A stretch of 64,000 nucleotides of DNA from Hydrotalea sandarakina (lineage in GTDB: Bacteria; Bacteroidota; Bacteroidia; Chitinophagales; Chitinophagaceae): contig NZ_QKZV01000001.1 in NCBI RefSeq assembly GCF_003254115.1, positions 152,054 to 216,053 of the forward strand. The letters are read 5' to 3'. The notes under the pieces are model-generated. The model was not told the DNA's origin, searched no databases, and was given only the letters and a program-made list of their open reading frames with translations. Below, piece by piece: positions 9,706 to 19,193 of the stretch. Position 1 is the stretch's first letter. Each line of letters starts with the position of its first letter. The position numbers and the translations under genes were made by a program.

Positions 9706-11055
9706 ATGAATTTATTTGAAGCATTTCAATTGCAATGGAAACAAAAGTTTTCCTACTTACACCCTCATAACTGTACCTTATTGGTGGCAGTAAGCGGTGG
9801 GGTAGATAGTATGGTACTGTTACATTGCTTACACAAAATACAATTCCATATAGCAGTTGCACATGTAAATTTTCAGTTGAGGGGGGAAGAAAGTATTCGT
9901 GATGCAGTTTTTGTACAGCAAACCTGTGAAAAGTATAATATTCCTTTTTATTTAAAAACAGTAAACACACAAGCTTTTGCTGACGAAGAAAAAATTTCAA
10001 TTCAAGTAGCAGCAAGGCGGCTTCGTTATGAGTGGTTCGAACAACTATTACAACAACCCTACTTTAAAACAACGCCCAATGCTTTTATTGTAACAGCTCA
10101 CCATGCCAATGATAATATTGAAACACTATTGCATCATTTATTCAGGGGTACCGGAATAGCAGGATTACAAGGTATTCCTTCAAAAAATAATCAGATTATC
10201 CGTCCATTATTATTTGCTTATAAGCAAGATATTATTGCATACGCAGAGCAAAACAAGTTACAATGGGTTGATGATTCATCCAATAAAAAACACGATTATA
10301 CGCGTAATTTTATTCGGTTACAAATTTTGCCGCAGTTACAACAACATTTTCCCAATATCGATGCTATATTGACGGAGAATATTGAAAGATTTCAAGAAGC
10401 AAACTTATTATACCAGCAAGCTTTACAAAACCATTTTAAAAAACTAATACAACAAAACGAATTCGGCTATCAAATTCCTATAGAATTATTAAAGAAAACA
10501 CAACCCTTCACAACAGTTTTATGGGAAATTGCCAAACAATTTGGTTGCCAGTCTGCACAGTTAATTTCCATAGAAAAATTATTAGATGCAAAAAACGGAA
10601 GTGTGGTGGAAACATCCACTCATCGATTTGTCAAAAACAGGAAATGGTTATTGATACAATTGCGCAGTAATCCCATCAACGACTTTGTAACGATTCAAAA
10701 ATGGTGTAATCAAATTCAATATGCCGCGGGTAAATTATTGTTGAATAAAGTGCCGGTTCCCGAAAAATTTGAAGCCAATAATCATACTATTTATATTGAT
10801 GAAGCTGCATTGCAATTTCCTTTAATTATACGTAAGCTAAAAACGGGAGATTATTTTTATCCCTTTGGGATGAAACACAAAAAAAAGATTAGTCGTTTTT
10901 TAATTGATTTGAAACTATCGCTTCCCCAAAAAGAAAATGTATGGGTGTTAGAAATGAATAAAAAAATAATTTGGGTAATTGGTTATCGGGCCGATAATCG
11001 TTTTAAAGTAAATGCCAATGCTAAGCAATGCATTAAAATTGATTATTTAAAATAG
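9706..11055 (+). CDS. tilS: tRNA(Ile)-lysidine synthase
   Basis: Modifies the wobble C of the CAU-anticodon tRNA-Ile to lysidine so that it reads AUA. The PP-loop ATPase motif SGGVDS is at residues 30-35, followed by HVNFQLRGEES and the ARxxRYxW-type block (AARRLRYEWF). The C-terminal part (KTGDYFYPFGMKHKKKISRFLID) is the TilS C-terminal substrate-binding domain. I start at ATG 9706 (449 residues); the upstream TTG 9688 adds six unconserved residues. The end overlaps the convergent rhomboid gene by 13 bases. Confidence 0.95.
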   Translation: MNLFEAFQLQWKQKFSYLHPHNCTLLVAVSGGVDSMVLLHCLHKIQFHIAVAHVNFQLRGEESIRDAVFVQQTCEKYNIPFYLKTVNTQAFADEEKISIQVAARRLRYEWFEQLLQQPYFKTTPNAFIVTAHHANDNIETLLHHLFRGTGIAGLQGIPSKNNQIIRPLLFAYKQDIIAYAEQNKLQWVDDSSNKKHDYTRNFIRLQILPQLQQHFPNIDAILTENIERFQEANLLYQQALQNHFKKLIQQNEFGYQIPIELLKKTQPFTTVLWEIAKQFGCQSAQLISIEKLLDAKNGSVVETSTHRFVKNRKWLLIQLRSNPINDFVTIQKWCNQIQYAAGKLLLNKVPVPEKFEANNHTIYIDEAALQFPLIIRKLKTGDYFYPFGMKHKKKISRFLIDLKLSLPQKENVWVLEMNKKIIWVIGYRADNRFKVNANAKQCIKIDYLK

Positions 11056-11681
11056 TTACTTACTTCGTTAATAAAATGCCCTACCGGGTTAAATGGGCTT
11101 AAAAAGTGTGCCGTAATAATTAAAAAAACTATGCCATATATTGCCCCCCAAAAATGTGCTGAATGATTGATTCTGCTATTGCCTTTTCTTGATAAATACG
11201 CCGAAATTACCAAGTAAACTATGCCGAATAAGAAGGCGGGAAATTCAATAGGAATAAATAGTAAACTTAAAGGTTGGGTAGGGGCTAAAAATACAAACGC
11301 AAATACAACTGCCGAAACCGCCCCCGATGCACCTAAGCTTTTATATGCATAGTTGGTAGCATTTTTAAAATAAGTGGGTAATAAACAAACAATTAATGCG
11401 GTAACGTATAATATCAGAAAAAGTGGCTTACCTCTTTCGCCATAAATGGTAACAAAGAAATTTTCAATAGCATCACCAAACATATAAAAGGCATACATAT
11501 TAAACGCTAAATGCATTAAATCGGCATGAATAAATCCACAAGTAACGAAACGATACCATTGATGTTGATAGGTAATTGCGGGTGGATAAAAAATTAAATC
11601 GTCTATTAGCCTTTCATTCGAAAAAGCAAGAAAAGATATGATGCTGGTAATGGCGATTATTATGATGGTAATTGAAGGCAT
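11043..11681 (-). CDS. Rhomboid-family intramembrane serine protease
   Basis: A 212-residue protein with about six membrane segments. The catalytic serine is in GASG (S119) and the partner histidine in NHSAHFWG (H176); the HLAFNMYAF block before them is the oxyanion/asparagine region of rhomboids. It cleaves membrane proteins within the bilayer; the substrate is unknown. It sits 18 bases after rlmH and is probably co-transcribed with it. Confidence 0.9.
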   Translation of the reverse strand: MPSITIIIIAITSIISFLAFSNERLIDDLIFYPPAITYQHQWYRFVTCGFIHADLMHLAFNMYAFYMFGDAIENFFVTIYGERGKPLFLILYVTALIVCLLPTYFKNATNYAYKSLGASGAVSAVVFAFVFLAPTQPLSLLFIPIEFPAFLFGIVYLVISAYLSRKGNSRINHSAHFWGAIYGIVFLIITAHFLSPFNPVGHFINEVSNYFK

Positions 11682-11699
11682 ATTTATGATTGCTGCAAA

Positions 11700-12173
11700 T
11701 TATATATGATGATATTTTTCATTGTTCAGAATGGTACATGCCCTATATATTTGTTCTGCCAAAATTAGTCGGACCAACATATGCGGAAATACCAATTTTG
11801 ATAAGCTCCAAGTAAAATCAGCACGTTTTAAAATTACTTCATCTACGCCAAATGCGCCGCCAATTAAAAAGATCATTTTTCTATTTCCTGCATTAATTTT
11901 TTGTTGTATAAAATTAGCCAGTTCAATAGATGTTAGTTGTTTACCTTTTTCATCCAGCACTATCAAATAATCTTCCTTTTGTAAACTGTTTAGTATTAAA
12001 CCGGCTTCTGCCTTTTTTAATTCAGCTGCACTAAGCGTAGCAGCATTTTTTAGTGGCTTTATGATGAACCATTCAACCGGAAAATAATTTTTAATTCGTT
12101 TAGTAAATTCCTCTATAGCTTCACTCACCATAGGCTCATGCTGCTTGCCGATTGAAATAAATTGTATTTTCAT
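11700..12173 (-). CDS. rlmH: 23S rRNA (pseudouridine1915-N3)-methyltransferase
   Basis: Methylates pseudouridine 1915 in helix 69 of 23S rRNA. The SPOUT-fold knot is seen in FLIGGAFGVDE and in the C-terminal block LVFPHMLVRLILAEQIYRA, ending YHHI. From ATG 12173 (MKIQFISIGK) it has 157 residues, the family length. A 25-residue upstream extension is open but unconserved and is rejected. It lies between the two-TM unknown and the rhomboid gene on the same strand. Confidence 0.95.
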   Translation of the reverse strand: MKIQFISIGKQHEPMVSEAIEEFTKRIKNYFPVEWFIIKPLKNAATLSAAELKKAEAGLILNSLQKEDYLIVLDEKGKQLTSIELANFIQQKINAGNRKMIFLIGGAFGVDEVILKRADFTWSLSKLVFPHMLVRLILAEQIYRACTILNNEKYHHI

Positions 12174-12222
12174 AACAGCTAATGATATGTATCGGCAATG
12201 AATAATAAGGTTTCCAAGATGT

Positions 12223-12876
12223 TTATATTTTAATGATTTCGTACCCAATTATTAAAATATATATGAATATAAGTAGCACCACAAAAATGATGATGAATAC
12301 GGGTATTAAACTTAGCAGCATATATACCTTGCTTTTAAATAAGTTGCTGTAAGTAAAATTGTCGCTTATTTGTAACATTCCCTCATTGTGTGCCTTTAAA
12401 AATTTTGCCAAATAATATTGATATTGTTGAAATGACGGTTTTAATACGTTGCTAATTACAGTTTTTATGGAATCTGTATTTCCGGGCAGATGGCTGTAGT
12501 AATAGGTAATTAAGGTATTATACTTTTTTCTAGATGTTTTTAAACTGTCTAAAATAAGGCTATCGGTAGGGTGTAGCAGATTTAATATTGAGATGCTATC
12601 GAAACGTTTATTGTTTTGAACAATTACTTGTTCCCAGTTATTTATTCTGATTGCTTTTTGATTATTACAAGCATACTCCAGGAATGTTGCCCAATTTGCA
12701 TAAGATGTTTGTAAAATTTGTTGGCTTATGGCATTGAAATGGGCTTCTTTGTTGATTAGTTTACTATACTCTCTGTCAATTTTTCTGGCAAAGAAGTTGT
12801 AAAAAATAAACGTAACAACAATTGTAAAAATTAATAATACAATAATTCCCTTTTTTGAAAAGAATAGTGAACCCAT
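12223..12876 (-). CDS. Unrecognised protein with two transmembrane segments
   Basis: I do not recognise this 217-residue protein. Residues 11-31 form one hydrophobic helix and residues 187-213 a second, so the ~155 residues between them probably lie in the periplasm. That middle part is mostly helical in character with few prolines, like the four-helix sensor domains of chemoreceptors and histidine kinases, but no signalling domain follows. It is 49 bases upstream of rlmH on the same strand. Function unknown; a membrane sensor fragment or a lineage-specific envelope protein are both possible. Confidence 0.6.
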   Translation of the reverse strand: MGSLFFSKKGIIVLLIFTIVVTFIFYNFFARKIDREYSKLINKEAHFNAISQQILQTSYANWATFLEYACNNQKAIRINNWEQVIVQNNKRFDSISILNLLHPTDSLILDSLKTSRKKYNTLITYYYSHLPGNTDSIKTVISNVLKPSFQQYQYYLAKFLKAHNEGMLQISDNFTYSNLFKSKVYMLLSLIPVFIIIFVVLLIFIYILIIGYEIIKI

Positions 12877-12943
12877 ATTTTCATTTCTGTGAGAACGAAT
12901 ATAGGTAAGAATTTTTAGTAAAATTTATTAGCTTTCATTTATT

Positions 12944-15181
12944 TTAAGCTTTCATAGGTAGCTGAAGTAATTTTTCGCTTATTAATTCTAATGTTGTTTT
13001 AAATGCCATTAATTCCTTGTTTTGTTGATTAATGAATGAATTATCTGCCAGTTTACCCATTACAGCCTCCATTTCAGCATCTGAATCGTAAACCATTTTC
13101 CGATAAGGATTGATATAATCTTTTTCCCTGGAAAGGAAAATTTGTTCGGTGATCCAGCTTTTTGTTTCTATTACTTCTTTAAACAATTTTTGAATAAAGT
13201 TTGCATTAATTGTTTCCCAGTTAATTTGATATAACTCTGTTAATGCAGCTAAAGCGTGTTTTGTTTTTTCAGTATTGTAAAGATTTCCCTGCTTTTCATA
13301 AAAATGATGAACTTGCTCCCAACTATTAATATTGTTGTTTTTAATTTGCAGAAGCAGTTTATCAACAGTGTCTTTTTCCATTAGCTGCCCACCAACATTT
13401 ATCCATTGTTTTCTTTCAAAGTTGGGCAACGATTTTTTTAAGTCGGAAACACTAGTAATAGAATTAGTGTTTATCCAGTTTAATAAATGATTAATGCCAT
13501 AATAAGCAATCATTTGTTTGTATAAATGATATGCTTTGAATGCTTTAATAATAATTGTTTTGCGTTTATTATTTTCAGCATTCGGTAAAACAATTTCTAA
13601 TGAATCAATGAGTTCAGCACCATTTTCCTTGTTCAATAATTCTCGTCCTTTTTCAATACAAGCTTCATTACTATTGCTTAGTTCGTTAGTTTCTTTAGTA
13701 TAAAAAGCTTTTCCAACACAATATTCAAGCGTACTAATGCCGTCAAACATTTCGTTTACGGTATCTGGTGCAAGAAAATCGTATTCCAGGTATTGAATTT
13801 TTTCAGTTCTTTTATCGCGATCAATGTATTTCCAACTGTTGCGAGCAAGCGCGTACATATTGTACATAAACCAATATGCCGGCATTATTACCAGTTGGTT
13901 TTTTTCATTATCAATGCTTACCAATGAAAAAGGCAAAGTAATATTAAGCTCTGCAGGATAATCGCCTTTTGCTAAAATAATGTAACTGGCAAATTTAGAG
14001 TTGTGCTTTAAACTAACGCATAAGCCGGGCCAAAAACCACGCCCCATAACCATTTCGCCATCCGGACCTCTAGAATTATGGTTTGAACCAATAGTTGCAC
14101 CTGCAGCAATATTACTTTGTCCCATTAATAAAGCGGCACACAAAAATGAATTATTGTGGTGTTGTTCGTGTGCGGGAAAGATTAATGAGTTTAATACTTC
14201 GCAGCATGAAATAGTGGCATTATTACCCAAATAAGAATTAATTAATCGAGCACCATATTTTAATTGAGAATGCGAAGCCATAATAAAACGTACGGCTTTT
14301 ACACCATAAAATATTCTGCATCCGAAGCCAATAATACCATTCACCAATTCACAACCTTCACCAATTTGTGTTTGTCCTTCTTTTCCTGAATTAATGGTTA
14401 AGTTTTTTAATTTATTGGCACCTTTAATATAGGCATCCTCGCCAATCCATACATCTTTTAAAATGGCAGAATTTTTGATAACCGTTCTATTGCCTACTTT
14501 TCCATAATAGCCGCGTTTTTGGTTAAACTGTTTTTCGGTGAAATTTTTAAATTGCTGTAACAGTTCTTTGTCAGCTCTATATTTACTCCATAAATAGGCA
14601 TCACCGGGTAGCATGCCATTGAATGGAATTACACTTCTTCCACCGTTTTCATTGCAAATTTCCAACCAAATACGAATGGCTTCATCTTCACCTTCTTTCA
14701 CAATACCATTTCCAAACTTTGCGTGGTTTGAAGTAACCATTTCATTAATATTGGCTAAAATACATTCATTACCAATAATGAAGTGTGATAAGTAATTCAC
14801 ATTGTCAATTACCACATTATCGCCAATGTCGCAACTTATAATAATGGAATTGTATAAACCCACGGGTATGGTTAAGTCACTAAAGTTCAGGCATATTGGT
14901 TCCAATTTGCCAATTCGAACCAGCCCAAAAAACTTACAGTTTTTTACCAGTTCGGGGTTAAAGGCATCTGATACTAAAATATTATTCCAATCGTCGCTGG
15001 TATTCCTGTTTTTTACCAATGCTTCAATTTCGTATGCGGTTAAACGTCGGTATTCAATACCGCTTCTGTTTTGTGCATCTCTTAAATAATATTCATTTTT
15101 TCCCTTTGGTAAATATTCCGGCGGAATAAAATGATATCCTAATTGTTGTATAGGTATTTTTTGAATATTATTTTCAGGCAT
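12944..15181 (-). CDS. DUF4954 family protein (hexapeptide-repeat, left-handed beta-helix)
   Basis: A 745-residue cytoplasmic protein of the Bacteroidota/Spirochaetota DUF4954 family. About residues 85-390 consist of irregular hexapeptide repeats (IISCDIGDNVVIDNV, ILKDVWIGEDAYIKG, LINSYLGNNATISCCEV), the mark of left-handed beta-helix acyl- or nucleotidyl-transferase folds. The second half is helical. It starts 22 bases after glmS ends on the same strand, so the two are almost surely one operon; with GlmS making glucosamine-6-phosphate, a role around UDP-GlcNAc or sugar-nucleotide synthesis is plausible but unproven. Confidence 0.8.
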   Translation of the reverse strand: MPENNIQKIPIQQLGYHFIPPEYLPKGKNEYYLRDAQNRSGIEYRRLTAYEIEALVKNRNTSDDWNNILVSDAFNPELVKNCKFFGLVRIGKLEPICLNFSDLTIPVGLYNSIIISCDIGDNVVIDNVNYLSHFIIGNECILANINEMVTSNHAKFGNGIVKEGEDEAIRIWLEICNENGGRSVIPFNGMLPGDAYLWSKYRADKELLQQFKNFTEKQFNQKRGYYGKVGNRTVIKNSAILKDVWIGEDAYIKGANKLKNLTINSGKEGQTQIGEGCELVNGIIGFGCRIFYGVKAVRFIMASHSQLKYGARLINSYLGNNATISCCEVLNSLIFPAHEQHHNNSFLCAALLMGQSNIAAGATIGSNHNSRGPDGEMVMGRGFWPGLCVSLKHNSKFASYIILAKGDYPAELNITLPFSLVSIDNEKNQLVIMPAYWFMYNMYALARNSWKYIDRDKRTEKIQYLEYDFLAPDTVNEMFDGISTLEYCVGKAFYTKETNELSNSNEACIEKGRELLNKENGAELIDSLEIVLPNAENNKRKTIIIKAFKAYHLYKQMIAYYGINHLLNWINTNSITSVSDLKKSLPNFERKQWINVGGQLMEKDTVDKLLLQIKNNNINSWEQVHHFYEKQGNLYNTEKTKHALAALTELYQINWETINANFIQKLFKEVIETKSWITEQIFLSREKDYINPYRKMVYDSDAEMEAVMGKLADNSFINQQNKELMAFKTTLELISEKLLQLPMKA

Positions 15182-15203
15182 GTTGTTACATTTGGTTCAA
15201 AAA

Positions 15204-17042
15204 TTATTCTACTGTAACACTTTTGGCTAAGTTACGAGGTTTGTCAACATCGTATCCTTTTGCAACGCCAACATAATAGCTTAATAATTGTAAAGGTATA
15301 ACACTTAATAAAGGTGCCAATACTTCATCTGTTTCAGGCACAAATAGTGTATCGTTAGCCATAGGTGGTAAAGTATTATCGCCCTCTGTCGCAATGGCAA
15401 TAACGATTCCTTTTCTTGCCTTAATTTCTTGCACATTGCTAATTACTTTTTCATAATATTTATCCTTTGTGGCAACAAATACAACCGGAAGTTGATTGTC
15501 GACCAATGCAATGGGGCCATGCTTCATTTCTGCTGCGGGGTACCCCTCTGCGTGTATATAAGATATTTCTTTTAGTTTAAGCGCACCTTCTAATGCTACC
15601 GGAAAATTGTAGCCACGCCCTAAATATAAAAAGTCATTTGCATCTTTATATTTCTCAGCAATTTGTTGAACACGCTCAGTATTTTTCAATATTTCTCTTA
15701 CTTTATCAGGAATATCGGCCAGTTCCTGCATAAGTGCTAAATAACGGTCATGCATTAAGGTACCTTTCGCTAAACCAATTTTTAAAGCCATCATAGCCAA
15801 TACAGCCAATTGTCCGGTAAAAGCTTTTGTACTGGCTACACCAATTTCAGGCCCTGCATGCGTATAGGCCCCTGCATTACTTAAGCGTGCAATGCTGCTG
15901 CCTACAACATTTACTACTCCAAAAATAAAAGCACCTTTTTCTTTGGCATTTTCTAATGCTACTAAAGTATCGGCTGTTTCACCGCTTTGTGAAATGGCAA
16001 TAATTACATCGCCTTTGTGTATAATGGGGTTTCTGTATCTGAACTCACTGGCATATTCTACTTCAACAGGAATACGGCAAAGCTCTTCAATCATGTATTC
16101 TGCCACTAATCCGGCATGCCAACTGGTGCCACAGGCAACAATAATCATACGGTGTGCATTTGTTAAAGCTTCTAAGTGGTTTTCAATGCCGCTCATAATA
16201 ATTTTACCTACTTCCGGAAGTAAACGTCCTCTTAAGCAATCGCGAATGGTTTCAGGTTGTTCATGAATTTCTTTTAGCATAAAATGGTCATAACCACCTT
16301 TTTCAATAGCAGCTAAGTCCATATCGAGTTTGGTAATAAAAGGTGTTTGTTTTTCATTACCTAAATTCTTTAAAGTAAGTTCGTCGGCTTTTACAATGGC
16401 AATTTCATAATCGTTTACATACACTACTTCTTTGGTGTATTCAATAATGGGTGAGGCATCGCTGGCTAAGAAATGTTCGCCCTTACCAATACCTATCACT
16501 AACGGACTCCCTTTTCTGGCAGCAATAATGGTATCAGGGTCATTTTTATCAATTAACAAAATACAATAAGCACCCACAACACGTTTTAAAGCAATGCGCA
16601 ATGCTTCTTCTAAATTACACTGATTGTTTTTTTGAATGTCTTCAATAAAGTTCAATAAAACCTCAGTATCTGTGTCGCTGGTAAAATGATATCCCTTCTT
16701 TAATAATTCGTTTTTTATGCTAACATAGTTTTCAATAATACCATTGTGAATCATGGCTAAGTTACCATTGTTGCTGGTATGTGGGTGGGCATTTCTATCA
16801 CTTGGTTCACCATGTGTAGCCCAGCGGGTATGGCCTATGCCTATATGTGCATGCACGTTTTTGCCTAAAGCAGCTTCTTCTAAATCAGTAACACGCCCTT
16901 TTTTCTTATAAATATTCAATGCGCCGTTGTCAATTAAAGCAATACCGGCACTATCATATCCACGATATTCCAAACGTTTTAAACCTTTAATAATAATAGG
17001 GTAGGCTTCTTTTTTACCAATGTATCCAACAATTCCACACAT
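15204..17042 (-). CDS. glmS: Glutamine--fructose-6-phosphate aminotransferase (isomerizing)
   Basis: Makes glucosamine-6-phosphate from fructose-6-phosphate and glutamine, the entry to UDP-GlcNAc for peptidoglycan and LPS. Cys2 after the initiator Met is the glutaminase nucleophile (MCGIVGYIG), with GYDSAG and HTRWATHG following. Two SIS domains fill the C-terminal half (SQSGETADT, STKAFTGQ), and the protein ends in DKPRNLAKSVTVE, the conserved C-terminal tail. 612 residues is normal. No glmS ribozyme is expected in this phylum and none is seen in the 84 bases before the gene. Confidence 0.97.
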   Translation of the reverse strand: MCGIVGYIGKKEAYPIIIKGLKRLEYRGYDSAGIALIDNGALNIYKKKGRVTDLEEAALGKNVHAHIGIGHTRWATHGEPSDRNAHPHTSNNGNLAMIHNGIIENYVSIKNELLKKGYHFTSDTDTEVLLNFIEDIQKNNQCNLEEALRIALKRVVGAYCILLIDKNDPDTIIAARKGSPLVIGIGKGEHFLASDASPIIEYTKEVVYVNDYEIAIVKADELTLKNLGNEKQTPFITKLDMDLAAIEKGGYDHFMLKEIHEQPETIRDCLRGRLLPEVGKIIMSGIENHLEALTNAHRMIIVACGTSWHAGLVAEYMIEELCRIPVEVEYASEFRYRNPIIHKGDVIIAISQSGETADTLVALENAKEKGAFIFGVVNVVGSSIARLSNAGAYTHAGPEIGVASTKAFTGQLAVLAMMALKIGLAKGTLMHDRYLALMQELADIPDKVREILKNTERVQQIAEKYKDANDFLYLGRGYNFPVALEGALKLKEISYIHAEGYPAAEMKHGPIALVDNQLPVVFVATKDKYYEKVISNVQEIKARKGIVIAIATEGDNTLPPMANDTLFVPETDEVLAPLLSVIPLQLLSYYVGVAKGYDVDKPRNLAKSVTVE

Positions 17043-17126
17043 AATATAATGAATTTATGATGAGCCTGCAATATCCTAAATTTTACGCTAAAATTGTGTA
17101 AGTTCATGCACAAATACACTATTTGT

Positions 17127-17732
17127 ATGAGTAAGGCATTTCCATTTCATGAAACATTGGTGCTGGAAAATGAACGCGTTATATTGCGTGCATTAACACA
17201 AAATGATGTAGCTAATTTGCGTGTTTTTTCTGAACATGAACCGGAATTATGGCAATATTCAATTCAATCTGCTGCAGGTGAAGCAAACCTGCAATTGTAT
17301 ATGGATAAGGCATTGAAAGATAAAAGCGAAGGCAATGCATATCCGTTTATCGTATATGATAAAATAATGCAAGAATACGCAGGTTGTACTCGTTTTTATG
17401 ATATTCAATCGCAACATGCTTGCTTGCAATTGGGTTATACTTGGTATGGAAAAAAATTTCAGGGTACAGGCTTAAATGTACATTGTAAATATTTAATGCT
17501 TTCATTTGTGTTTGATAATTTGGGTTTTGAAAGGGTAGAGGCAAGGGCTGATGTTTTAAATAAAAGAAGTATTGCTGCCATGAAAAAAATTGGTTTTTTG
17601 GAAGAAGGCATTTTACGCAACAATGCACTAAGTGCTAATGGCATTAGAAGAGATTCAATGGTGCTTTCAATTTTAAAATCAGAGTGGTATGATGCAATAA
17701 AAAAGCAGATCCTTCATTTAATGCAGTATTAA
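17127..17732 (+). CDS. GNAT-family N-acetyltransferase (RimJ/RimL type)
   Basis: About 201 residues with the RimJ-like layout: N-terminal LENERVILRALTQND, central FYDIQSQHACLQLGYTWYGKKFQGTGLN where the acetyl-CoA pyrophosphate loop falls, and C-terminal VEARADVLNKRSIAAMKKIGF. The loop is degenerate (KKFQGTGLN in place of Q/RxxGxG/A). Starts at GTG 17094, ATG 17106 and ATG 17127 are all possible; the last gives MSKAFPFHETLVLEN and best fits family N-termini. Substrate unknown; N-terminal protein acetylation is the known role of relatives. Confidence 0.8.
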   Translation: MSKAFPFHETLVLENERVILRALTQNDVANLRVFSEHEPELWQYSIQSAAGEANLQLYMDKALKDKSEGNAYPFIVYDKIMQEYAGCTRFYDIQSQHACLQLGYTWYGKKFQGTGLNVHCKYLMLSFVFDNLGFERVEARADVLNKRSIAAMKKIGFLEEGILRNNALSANGIRRDSMVLSILKSEWYDAIKKQILHLMQY

Positions 17733-17819
17733 TCAATATTATTTTTTTGTAAAATTCAATTGGTTATTCCCACTAATTTTAAATTTTGCTTTTATTGCAA
17801 GAATATAATAAGCTTATTC

Positions 17820-19163
17820 ATGCGCCCATTTATTGTTCTTATTGCATTGTTTATTTGTTGTAATCAATTCATTAATGCCCAAACTTGTGAAGAAAATTTT
17901 TGGGGTACTAAACAAGTTTATTTTCCACAACAGAAAAATTATACACCACCTCCTAAAGGCTATGAACCAATTTTTATTAATTACATAGGCAGGCATGGTG
18001 CAAGGCATTTGACCAAGCCTATGAGCGAAAACAAGGCCTATCAATTAGTAATGAAGGCGGCTAACAAAAATGCATTAACTGAAGTTGGTGCATCATTAAA
18101 AAATGCAATTCTTAATTTATCTGCAATTGAAGCCAATGCTGATGGTAATATTTCTGAATTGGGCAAACTTGAGCAAAGCAATATCGCCAAACGTATGGTT
18201 AAAAACAATCCGCACGTATTCGGAAAAAAAGTTTTACTTGTTAATACAACCGTTGGAAATAAAATACGCACTTTACAATCTGCTAATGCTTTTTTGGAAG
18301 GATTAAAAGAAGCTTGTAATTGTAAAATAATTAACAGGCAATATATTGATGATACTACTACCCGGTTTTATGACCTTTCACCTGCATATGAAAATTATAA
18401 AAAAATAGGTAACTGGCAGCATTCATTAGATACTTTGGAAACTCACTTAGCATTATTTGAAAAAGCAAACGATTTAATAGAAAAGGTTTTTACTGCTGAA
18501 TTTGCCCAAACAATTAAAAGGCAGGATGCTTTAAAGTTTATGCAAGAAGTGTTTGGTTTTTTAACCATTATTCCTTCCTTGAAAAATGAGATAATCAGCA
18601 AAGGCATATCCGTTAGTGAAGTTAATTTTTTTCCATTTTTTAATTGCAAAGTATTACAAGCCTTACATAATTATGATAATGCTGAAGCCTATTTTTTAAA
18701 AGGTCCGGGAAATAATGTAAATGGAATTCAAGTTAAAATTGCTGCGCCTTTGTTAGCTGATTTTATTTACACGACAGATTCATTCATTGCCAATAAAAAA
18801 ACACCTTTGCAAATTCGATTTGGGCATGCTGAAACCATTGCCCCTTTTGCTGCTTTCATGGGAATTTCAGGTGCCTCAACACAAATAGAAAATGTTTCTC
18901 AAATTTCAACTTTTTGGGAAGATTCGAAAATTATTCCGTTGAGTGCCAATATTCAATGGGTATTATATTATCATCCAAAACTTAAACATTACTTGGTAAA
19001 ATTTTTATTAAACGAAAAGGAAGTATCCATAAATGGCTTAACTACTCAGCATTTTCCTTTTTACGATTGGCAGGATGTAAAAAAATATTATTCTGAAAAA
19101 CTTATTCGGTTCAATATTTACCCCAACACTGACCTTTATCAATGGCTATTTTCTTTGCAATAA
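17820..19163 (+). CDS. Histidine-type phosphatase, MINPP-like
   Basis: A 447-residue exported branch 2 histidine acid phosphatase. A signal peptide covers residues 1-20 (MRPFIVLIALF..INA). The phospho-accepting RHGAR motif is at residues 58-62 and the proton donor appears as HAE at 336-338 instead of HD, which is the mark of the multiple inositol-polyphosphate phosphatase group. Likely a periplasmic or outer-membrane phosphatase releasing phosphate from phytate-like esters (family inference). The upstream TTG 17760 extension is rejected because ATG 17820 begins the signal peptide. It converges on the TonB-receptor operon with only 30 bases between. Confidence 0.85.
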   Translation: MRPFIVLIALFICCNQFINAQTCEENFWGTKQVYFPQQKNYTPPPKGYEPIFINYIGRHGARHLTKPMSENKAYQLVMKAANKNALTEVGASLKNAILNLSAIEANADGNISELGKLEQSNIAKRMVKNNPHVFGKKVLLVNTTVGNKIRTLQSANAFLEGLKEACNCKIINRQYIDDTTTRFYDLSPAYENYKKIGNWQHSLDTLETHLALFEKANDLIEKVFTAEFAQTIKRQDALKFMQEVFGFLTIIPSLKNEIISKGISVSEVNFFPFFNCKVLQALHNYDNAEAYFLKGPGNNVNGIQVKIAAPLLADFIYTTDSFIANKKTPLQIRFGHAETIAPFAAFMGISGASTQIENVSQISTFWEDSKIIPLSANIQWVLYYHPKLKHYLVKFLLNEKEVSINGLTTQHFPFYDWQDVKKYYSEKLIRFNIYPNTDLYQWLFSLQ

Positions 19164-19193
19164 CTAATGAATAATTTTATGCATGTAACACTT

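Noticed and set aside
9611..10015. 134-codon minus-strand frame across the glnS-tilS junction
   Set aside because: Antisense to two clear genes, no recognisable domain and low-complexity Leu/Phe composition; a chance frame.
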